A stretch of 19,355 nt of DNA. Origin: Sva-07 sp041686315 (lineage in GTDB: Bacteria; Actinomycetota; Acidimicrobiia; Acidimicrobiales; Ilumatobacteraceae). The notes beneath the pieces were generated by a model. It worked only from the letters and a program-made list of their open reading frames with translations, was not told the DNA's origin and did not search any database. The stretch covers positions 1 to 19,355 of the forward strand of contig JAWLEC010000050.1 in the NCBI GenBank assembly GCA_041686315.1, in the 5' to 3' direction. Shown here piece by piece: positions 14,046 through 19,355 of the stretch (its first letter is position 1; each line of letters opens with the position of its first letter). A program made the translations under genes and the position numbers.

Positions 14046-15284
14046 TCAGATGGGCAGGTTGCCGGTGGCGCGGCGGGTGCTGCCCTCGTCGGTGTAGGCG
14101 GCGATGGTGCGCTGGGCGATCCGCATCTGGTGCACCTCGTCGGCGCCGTCGGCGAAACGGGCCCAACGGGCGTGCTGGTACATGTGCGCCAGGGGCGTGT
14201 CGGTGGAGTAGCCGAGTGCACCGTGCACCTGGATCGACCGGTCGATCACCCGGCCGAGCATGTTGGCGACGAAGTGCTTCGCCATCGACACCTCGGCCTT
14301 GAAGTCCTCCTGGCGGTCGATCTTGTAGGCGGCGTGCAGCACCATCAGCTTCGCCTGGTACAGCTCCATGGTGGAGTCGGCGATCATCCACTGGATGCCC
14401 TGCTTCTCGGCCAGCAACGAGCCGTGCGCGAATCGGTTGAGCGACCGGTCGACCATCATGTCGAGGGCCGTCTCGGCCTGAGCGATCCAGCGCATGCAGT
14501 GGGCGAGCCGGGCCGGGCCGAGCCGGTACTGACCGAGAAGGTGACCCTGCCCCCGGCCGCCGAGCATCTGGTCGTCGTGCACCCGCAGGTCCTCGATCAC
14601 GATCTCGGAGTGACCGGTGCCGCCGTGCATCGTCTCCACCTCGCGCACGTCGTTCCAACCCTCGTGCGGCAGGTCGACCAGGAATGCCGAGTTCGCCGCC
14701 TGCGGCAGGTCGGGGTCGTCCTCGGTGCGGCACACGAGGATGGCGAACTGGGCCCGGCGGGCACCCGAGATGAACCACTTGTGGCCGTTGATCACCCACT
14801 CCTCGCCGTCCTGGTAGGCCGTGGTCTGGATGAGTGTGGGGTCGGACCCCGCCACCTCGGGCTCGGTCATCGCGAAGCAGGAGGCCGACTTGCCCTCGCA
14901 CAGAGGACGCAGGTACTTCTCCTTCTGCTCGTCGGTGCCCCAGTGCAGCAGCGTGTGCATGTTGCCCTCGTCGGGCGCCTGGCAGTTGAACACCCACGGG
15001 CCGTAATACGACTTGGCGGCCTCGGCCTGCACCATCGCGAGTTCCACGTGGCCGAGCCCCATGCCGCCCCACTCCTCGGGCATGTGCGGCAGCCAGATGC
15101 CCTCCTTGAACGCCTGCTTGCGCAGGCCGATGAGCACCTCGATGCGGTCACGCCCCTCGAGCGCCGGTTCGTCACCGTGCCCCTCGATTCGCGCCTCGGC
15201 CGGCTTGACGACGTCGTCGACGAACGTGCGCACGCGCACCCGGATGTCTTCGAGTTCGGGCGTGAGGGAGAAGTCGATGGCCAC
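14046..15284 (-). CDS. Acyl-CoA dehydrogenase, ACAD10/11-like
   Basis: A 412-aa flavoprotein that introduces the alpha-beta double bond into an acyl-CoA. The N-terminal helical domain starts at VAIDFSLTPELEDIRVRVRT. The FAD-binding middle contains ASCFAMTEPEVAGSDPTLIQ and GHKWFISGA. The C-terminal helical domain includes RSIQVHGALGYSTDTPLAHM and FADGADEVHQMRIAQRTI. The DGADEVH motif, with Asp where medium-chain enzymes carry the catalytic Glu, is typical of the ACAD10/11 branch, which handles long or 4-hydroxy acyl chains. The substrate here is not known. The GTG at 15282-15284 was chosen because the family N-terminus begins there; the open frame further upstream is antisense to the peptidase gene. 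Confidence 0.92.
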   Translation of the reverse strand: MAIDFSLTPELEDIRVRVRTFVDDVVKPAEARIEGHGDEPALEGRDRIEVLIGLRKQAFKEGIWLPHMPEEWGGMGLGHVELAMVQAEAAKSYYGPWVFNCQAPDEGNMHTLLHWGTDEQKEKYLRPLCEGKSASCFAMTEPEVAGSDPTLIQTTAYQDGEEWVINGHKWFISGARRAQFAILVCRTEDDPDLPQAANSAFLVDLPHEGWNDVREVETMHGGTGHSEIVIEDLRVHDDQMLGGRGQGHLLGQYRLGPARLAHCMRWIAQAETALDMMVDRSLNRFAHGSLLAEKQGIQWMIADSTMELYQAKLMVLHAAYKIDRQEDFKAEVSMAKHFVANMLGRVIDRSIQVHGALGYSTDTPLAHMYQHARWARFADGADEVHQMRIAQRTIAAYTDEGSTRRATGNLPI

Positions 15285-15337
15285 GGCGCAACGATGGCAG
15301 GTGGATGTGCCGCAGGCGGAACCGAGCGCGTGACCGC

Positions 15338-15343
15338 TACCTT
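15338..15343 (+). promoter_or_regulatory. -10-like box of the M14 peptidase gene
   Basis: TACCTT is followed after 7 nt by the GTG at 15351, so the transcript may be leaderless. This spacing decides the choice of start among several in-frame codons. Confidence 0.45.
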
Positions 15344-15350
15344 CGCGAAA

Positions 15351-16349
15351 GTGCGCCGTTCGAGCCGGGGAACCAGCAGAGGATCCGACAGAGGGTTCAG
15401 CCGGCGGATGCGCGCCGTGACCGCGATCGCGCTGGTCGTGACAGCTGCGGGCTGCGGCAGCGGCGACGACGCCGGTGACGTCATTGCGACCACCGCCGGG
15501 GCCACGACGACCACGACGGCGCCGCGGGACGATCCAGCCGCCGCGACCGCCGCCACCACGACCACCACGACCACCACGACCACGACCACCACGACCACGA
15601 CCACCACGACCACGACCACGACCACGAGCACGCCGGCCACCACCGCCGCGCCGACGTCCACGACGGTGCCGATCCCCGCCGTGCCCGGCCCACTCGACCT
15701 CACGGCCGACGTCGTCGGGCTGGGCCTGTCGGTGGAGGGCCGCCCGATCCTCGCCGAGCGGTACGGCACACCCGGGGGACGACGGGTGCTCGTGATCGGC
15801 GTGATCCACGGCGACGAGGACGACGGCGTCGCCATCGTCGACGAACTCCGCCGGCGCACCGTGCCCGACGGCGTCGAGCTGTGGCTGGTGGAGTCGATGA
15901 ACCCCGACGGGCAACTGGCCCAGGACCGCCACAACGCCAACGACGTCGACCTCAATCGCAACTTCCCCTACCGATGGGGCCCGATCGGTGCACCGGGCGA
16001 CGGCCAGTACGCAGGCCCCGCCCCGGCCAGCGAACCGGAGACGCAGGCGATCACGAACCTGATCTCCCAGCTCCGCCCCGACCTCGCGATCTGGTACCAC
16101 CAGGACCTCTTCGTGATCAATCCCGCGAGCGGCCGGGAAGGTGCGATCCGCGCCCGCTACGCCGAACTGGCGGGGCTCCCGATGGGCGAGATCACCGGCG
16201 GCATCTACACCGGCATCGCCGCGACGTGGGCACGCAACGAGCTGTCACCCGACGACGGAGTGGCGTTCATCGTCGAACTCGGCGCCACCCTCTCGCCCGT
16301 GGAGGCGGCCACCCACGCCGACGCCGTGCTGACGATCGCCACCGAGTGA
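15351..16349 (+). CDS. M14-family zinc carboxypeptidase, predicted lipoprotein with a poly-Thr linker
   Basis: A 332-aa exported protein. A basic start and a hydrophobic stretch (AVTAIALVVTAAGC) end in a lipobox-like A-A-G-C at Cys35. Residues 36-115 are a low-complexity linker with 24 consecutive Thr (about 69-92). The M14 catalytic domain follows. Zinc ligands are H153 and E156 in VIGVIHGDE and H250 in IWYHQDL. DVDLNRNFPYRW carries the substrate Arg, and E309 in AFIVELG is the catalytic acid. This is the MpaA/DAP-peptidase-like branch that trims peptidoglycan peptides, a role I infer from export and family. In-frame starts at 15330 (GTG) and 15408 (ATG) are possible; 15351 was chosen for the -10 box 7 nt upstream and the Arg-rich n-region. 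Confidence 0.88.
   Translation: MRRSSRGTSRGSDRGFSRRMRAVTAIALVVTAAGCGSGDDAGDVIATTAGATTTTTAPRDDPAAATAATTTTTTTTTTTTTTTTTTTTTTTTSTPATTAAPTSTTVPIPAVPGPLDLTADVVGLGLSVEGRPILAERYGTPGGRRVLVIGVIHGDEDDGVAIVDELRRRTVPDGVELWLVESMNPDGQLAQDRHNANDVDLNRNFPYRWGPIGAPGDGQYAGPAPASEPETQAITNLISQLRPDLAIWYHQDLFVINPASGREGAIRARYAELAGLPMGEITGGIYTGIAATWARNELSPDDGVAFIVELGATLSPVEAATHADAVLTIATE
15555..15626 (+). repeat. ACC/ACG trinucleotide tract encoding 24 threonines
   Basis: Twenty-four threonine codons in a row, only ACC and ACG, in an irregular alternation. This likely O-glycosylated or disordered spacer holds the peptidase domain away from the membrane. Such tracts change length by slippage. Confidence 0.95.
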
Positions 16350-16350
16350 A

Positions 16351-16363
16351 CGAGCGGCGCTCG
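16351..16363. terminator. Short hairpin between convergent genes
   Basis: A perfect 5-bp stem (CGAGC and GCTCG) with a 3-nt loop sits in the 32-nt gap between the convergent peptidase gene and dehalogenase-like pseudogene. There is no T tail, so the call is weak. Confidence 0.25.
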
Positions 16364-16381
16364 ACGGCACCCCCGCCCGGA

Positions 16382-17015
16382 TCAGGACGACGACACCCAC
16401 CCCAGGATCGCCGCGGCGATGTCCTCACCCCGGTCGTCCTGCAGGAAGTGCCCGGCCGGTTCGAACGTCTGGTGGGGCTGCCCTGCGGCCCCGGGGGTCC
16501 GGTCGACGAACTCCGACTGCAGATGTCCGAGCACCATGTCTCCCGGCGCCCACAACGTGAGCACCGGACGCTCCCACCGTTCCCACACCCACCACGCCGC
16601 ACGCGTGGCCGGCACTGCCGGGTCGTCCGGGTCGATCGGTACGAGCAGCGGGAACTCCCGTGCCCCGGCGAGATGTGTCTCGTCGGGGAACGGCGCACGG
16701 TAGGCGTCCATCTCGGCGTCGGAGAGTTCACGAGTCGTGGCCTGCTGCAGGAGCGCCCCGCAGTCCATCGGGTCGAGCTCCTCCGACAGCCGGCGCCAGA
16801 ACGCGAACCCGTCCCCCCAGCGGCGGGATCATGCGCCGGTAGAGGTAGCTCCAGGTGGGTTCGCCGTGCACCAGCAGGAACGTTCCGGCGTCCCCCGACC
16901 CTTCGTCGACGTAGGCCGTCCGGAGACCGTCGACATCGACGTAGTGGGCGTCGTACGAGAAGTCGGCGAGCGAGTCGAACCGCTCCTCGGGTGTACGGAC
17001 GAACGCAACGGTCAT
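16382..17015 (-). pseudogene. Haloalkane dehalogenase-like alpha/beta hydrolase, middle deleted
   Basis: From the ATG at 17013-17015, preceded by GGAGGGATGAGG, the first frame reads VAFVRTPEERFDSLADF, YVDVDGLRTAYVDEGSGD and LLVHGEPTWSYLYRRMIPPL. This is the N-terminus of haloalkane dehalogenase-like hydrolases with the HGEPTW oxyanion motif. Around 16810-16825, at a run of six C, the other frame takes over with FAFWRRLSEELDPMDCGALL, the cap and C-terminus. It includes the acid region LTLWAPGDMVLG and the catalytic His in PAGHFLQDD, to the stop at 16382. About 100-120 residues are missing between the two, including the Asp nucleophile (usually QDWGG), and the frame is shifted. It follows the GH13 gene on the same strand by 61 nt. 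Confidence 0.85.
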
Positions 17016-17076
17016 CGCCTCATCCCTCCACGGCACGGGGCAGGCCGGCGCCGGGCGACGACACCGCGTCGTGGCT

Positions 17077-18627
17077 TCAGTGGCGAACCACGACCGCTTC
17101 GTCGGCGCGCACGGAATCGGCGGCGGCACCCATGGTCGACAGGATCACGCCGCTGCGATCGACGTCCTCGGGCCAGTCGACAGCAGCGTCGCTCATGTTG
17201 ATCAACACGGTCAGGCGTTCGTCGTCCAACGTCCGCTCGTACCGCAGCAGGCCTCCGTCGAGCGGCGCAAGCTGCATCGCTCCGCTGCGGAGCGCCGGCC
17301 ACGACCGCCGGAGCGCCAGCAACGTGCGGTAGAGCTCGAACATCGAACCCTCCACGCCCACCTGCAGCTCCGCCGCGTGCGTCGACGCATTGCGCGGGAA
17401 CGGCAACCAGGGCGGTGTCCGCCAACCGTGGCCCGACTCCGCGTCGCCATTCGCCGTCCACGGCAGTGGGGCCCGACATCCGTCACGGCCGGCGGGGTCG
17501 ACGACCCGGTCGTCGGGGATGTCGGCGTCCTCGAGGCCCAGCTCCTCGCCGTGGTAGAGGAACGGCGTCCCGCGCATCGTGAGCGACAACACCGCGGCGG
17601 CGCGGGCGCGTGCCTCGCTGCCGTAACGGGTGCGGTGACGCACCTGATCATGGTTCGACAGCACCCACGTCGGCCAGTGCGGTTCGGCGAACTCGGCCTG
17701 CGTCCGGGCGATGGCGGCGTGCATCGCCTCGGGCTCCCACGGCGTGTGCAGCGGCCGGAAATCGAACGAGAGGTGCAGCTCCCCCTCGCCCGACAACGGG
17801 TCGCCGAGGTACGCCACACTCTGGCCCTCACGGAGCAGGTACACCTCACCCACCATCATCGGCTCGTGCTCGTACTCCTCGAGCACTCGCCGCACCCGCC
17901 GCAGGAGCTCGTGTCCGAACGGCCGATCGATCGCGATCACCGGCCCCTTGGCGAGGTGGTCGGGTAGGTCCTCGACGTCGGACCCCTTGCCGATCAGGTG
18001 CACCACGTCGGCACGGAACCCGTCGACACCGCGGTCGAGCCAGTGCCGGAGCGTGTCGTGCATGGCCGCTTCGACCTCGGGATTCGCCCAGTTGAGATCC
18101 GGCTGCTCGGCCAGGAAGAGATGCAGGTACGACTGGTCGGTCACCTCGTCGTGGGTCCATGCCGGTACCCCCTTGAACGCCGCCGTCCAGTTGTTGGGCG
18201 GCGACCCGTCGGGTCGGCGGTCACGCCACACGTACCAGTCGCGCTTCGGGTCGTCGCGCGACGATCGCGACTCGACGAACCAGCGATGCCGGTCGGACGT
18301 GTGGTTCGGCACCCAGTCGAGCAGCAACCGCATGTCGCGGTCGTGGAGCCCGGCGACGAGCGCGTCGAGGTCGTCGTCGGTGCCGAACACCGGATCGATC
18401 GCGCAGTAGTCGGAGACGTCGTAGCCGAAGTCGGCCATGGGGGAGGCGAAGATCGGCGAGAGCCACAGCGCGTCCACGCCGAGCGCTTGCAGGTGGTCGA
18501 GCCGAGCCGTGATGCCGGGCAGGTCACCGACCCCGTCGCCATTCGAGTCGGCGAACGATCGCGGATAGATCTGGTAGACGACGGCGTCGCGCCACCACGG
18601 ATGCTCGTTTCCCGGCTGGTCCGTCAC
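17077..18627 (-). CDS. GH13 alpha-glucosidase (alpha-amylase family)
   Basis: A 516-aa glycoside hydrolase that releases glucose from the ends of alpha-glucosides. WWRDAVVYQIYPRSFADSNG begins the (beta/alpha)8 barrel, with a DSNGDGVGDL calcium loop. Region I is LLLDWVPNHT. Region II, GFRADVVHL, holds the nucleophile D207. Region III, MMVGEVYL, has the acid/base E261. Region IV, VLSNHDQV, has D327. QPDLNW marks the oligo-1,6-/alpha-glucosidase group, as opposed to true amylases. No signal peptide is present, so it acts in the cytoplasm on imported sugars. The GTG at 18625-18627 follows a CACACT box by 7 nt; the open frame upstream is Arg-rich and unlikely to be translated. It is divergent from the GH92-like gene. 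Confidence 0.9.
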   Translation of the reverse strand: MTDQPGNEHPWWRDAVVYQIYPRSFADSNGDGVGDLPGITARLDHLQALGVDALWLSPIFASPMADFGYDVSDYCAIDPVFGTDDDLDALVAGLHDRDMRLLLDWVPNHTSDRHRWFVESRSSRDDPKRDWYVWRDRRPDGSPPNNWTAAFKGVPAWTHDEVTDQSYLHLFLAEQPDLNWANPEVEAAMHDTLRHWLDRGVDGFRADVVHLIGKGSDVEDLPDHLAKGPVIAIDRPFGHELLRRVRRVLEEYEHEPMMVGEVYLLREGQSVAYLGDPLSGEGELHLSFDFRPLHTPWEPEAMHAAIARTQAEFAEPHWPTWVLSNHDQVRHRTRYGSEARARAAAVLSLTMRGTPFLYHGEELGLEDADIPDDRVVDPAGRDGCRAPLPWTANGDAESGHGWRTPPWLPFPRNASTHAAELQVGVEGSMFELYRTLLALRRSWPALRSGAMQLAPLDGGLLRYERTLDDERLTVLINMSDAAVDWPEDVDRSGVILSTMGAAADSVRADEAVVVRH

Positions 18628-18742
18628 GTCCGACAGTGTGACATCTCCACGGGGGAGTCGACATGCGAGGCGCCACCTGCACCCGAACCGGGGTTCACGC
18701 AGTCGAAACACTGCGGGCGCAACGCACGAAACACGGCGTCCC

Positions 18743-18748
18743 TACCGT
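18743..18748 (+). promoter_or_regulatory. -10-like box of the GH92-like gene
   Basis: TACCGT lies 8 nt before the ATG at 18757, which opens a 16-codon reading frame that ends in the GH92-like start. Promoter assignment rests on the spacing alone. Confidence 0.35.
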
Positions 18749-18756
18749 GGATGTCC

Positions 18757-18807
18757 ATGCATCACCTCGCAGCGAGGCCGGGCCCCGGATCCCCCTCCAC
18801 CCTGTGA
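18757..18807 (+). CDS. Possible leader peptide of the GH92-like gene (16 aa)
   Basis: An ATG at 18757, 8 nt after TACCGT, opens the frame MHHLAARPGPGSPSTL and stops at the TGA 18805-18807. This overlaps the GTG start of the downstream glycosidase by 4 nt (GTGA). Another ATG in the same frame at 18751 would add two residues. No Shine-Dalgarno sequence precedes the glycosidase start, so coupled translation would explain how that start is used. It may also be a chance frame. Confidence 0.35.
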   Translation: MHHLAARPGPGSPSTL

Positions 18808-19355
18808 TCGACGACGTCGACCCGTTCATCGGGACAGGCGTCACCGACCTCGGTGTACCGGACGGCCTCGCTGCGGCGTGGTGGTGGCCCAAGCCACCGG
18901 TGGGCAACACCCACCCGGGCGCCACGCACCCACTCGGCATGGTGTCGGCATGTGCCTACTCCGGCGCCTACCCCACCGGCTACGGCATCCACGACCTCGT
19001 CACCGAAGGCGTCCCACCGGCGCTGCACGACCGGCTCCACGCGTCGGGATTCACCCACTTCCAGCAGTCGGGCACGGGCGCCATCCGCAAGTACTACAAC
19101 TACTTCCGAGTCACCCCGATGCTCGGCCCGCTCGACGAGCTGGGCGCCCTCTGGGATCTCCACGACGAAGTCGCCCATCCCGGCTACTACGCCGCCGATC
19201 TCGCCGCCGACGGCAACGACCCCGCGCGTGACATCCGCTGCGAGTTGACCGTCGGCCCGAAGAGCGCCGTCCACCGCTACACGTTCCCGGCCCACGACAG
19301 CGCCCGCATCGTGGTGGACTTCTCCCACGGCGGGCTCACGATCGAACACGGCCGC
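18804..19355 (+). CDS. GH92-family glycosidase (alpha-1,2-mannosidase-like), 5' part
   Basis: The reading frame runs off the right edge; at least 184 codons are visible. VIDDVDPFIGTGV at the start, then VGNTHPGATHPLGMVSACAY, YGIHDLVTEGV and LHASGFTHFQQSGTGAIR follow the pattern of GH92 enzymes (DPFIGT...G...HPGA..PFGMV...GFSHTHLSGTG), calcium-dependent exo-mannosidases. The N-terminal beta-sandwich domain is covered and the catalytic domain lies beyond the window. The start is uncertain: GTG at 18804 overlaps a leader frame, and an in-frame GTG at 18747 would add 19 residues. No signal peptide is seen with either. It is divergently arranged with the GH13 gene, suggesting shared oligosaccharide use. 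Confidence 0.75.
   Translation, partial: MIDDVDPFIGTGVTDLGVPDGLAAAWWWPKPPVGNTHPGATHPLGMVSACAYSGAYPTGYGIHDLVTEGVPPALHDRLHASGFTHFQQSGTGAIRKYYNYFRVTPMLGPLDELGALWDLHDEVAHPGYYAADLAADGNDPARDIRCELTVGPKSAVHRYTFPAHDSARIVVDFSHGGLTIEHGR

Noticed and set aside
14130..15350. Plus-strand frame upstream of the M14 peptidase
   Set aside because: It is antisense to the acyl-CoA dehydrogenase; a lipoprotein signal with the -10 box at 15338 places the true start at 15351.
15555..15626. ACC/ACG tract as a non-coding repeat or CRISPR
   Set aside because: It lies in frame inside the peptidase gene and encodes a plain Thr linker of a type common in this lineage.

Overview
The window comes from a GC-rich actinobacterium. 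I infer the class Acidimicrobiia (Ilumatobacter-like) from the giant NAD-glutamate dehydrogenase, the very Thr-rich linkers, the ACAD10/11-like acyl-CoA dehydrogenase, and the many genes that begin a few bases after a TANNNT box (a leaderless layout). This placement rests on gene content only.

Region 1-4411 is an accessory, decaying island with more A/T than the rest. It holds pieces of a tyrosine recombinase at both ends, all on the minus strand and in N-to-C order: core-binding domain 4118-4411, part of the catalytic domain 3939-4090, and the C-terminal LGHRN...Y-S-H-F box 269-430. Between the pieces lie a ParDE-type toxin-antitoxin pair, a RHH/PIN (VapBC-like) pair, a broken second PIN gene, an ECF sigma factor with an internal deletion, and an intact one-TM, Ser/Thr/Pro-linker protein translationally overlapped with that sigma factor. 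The island abuts the 3' end of a tRNA-Glu gene, the usual place for an integrase.

Region 4441-11885 is a glutamate-centred core block, all on the minus strand: NAD-glutamate dehydrogenase, gltX, a DUF218/YdcF-like membrane protein overlapping gltX by 4 nt, tRNA-Gln(CTG) and tRNA-Glu(CTC). Each tRNA is followed by a strong intrinsic terminator. In actinobacteria GltX normally charges both tRNAs, so the enzyme and its two substrates sit together.

Region 12021-16349 holds mostly small housekeeping or unknown genes: a VIT/CCC1-type metal transporter, a 62-bp tandem repeat with internal hairpins, a 58-aa membrane protein, a DUF2237 protein, a four-TM protein, an ACAD10/11-like acyl-CoA dehydrogenase (minus strand) and an M14 zinc carboxypeptidase lipoprotein with a 24-threonine tract.

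Region 16382-19355 holds a haloalkane-dehalogenase-like gene that has lost its middle, including the nucleophile, a GH13 alpha-glucosidase and, divergent from it, the 5' part of a GH92-like glycosidase. The GH92-like gene may be preceded by a short leader peptide coupled to it by a GTGA overlap.

I found no CRISPR array, no rRNA and no convincing new multi-gene defence system. The most unusual features are the split integrase filled with toxin-antitoxin genes, the three internally deleted genes, the recurrent leaderless layout, the 62-bp hairpin repeat and the possible leader peptide.
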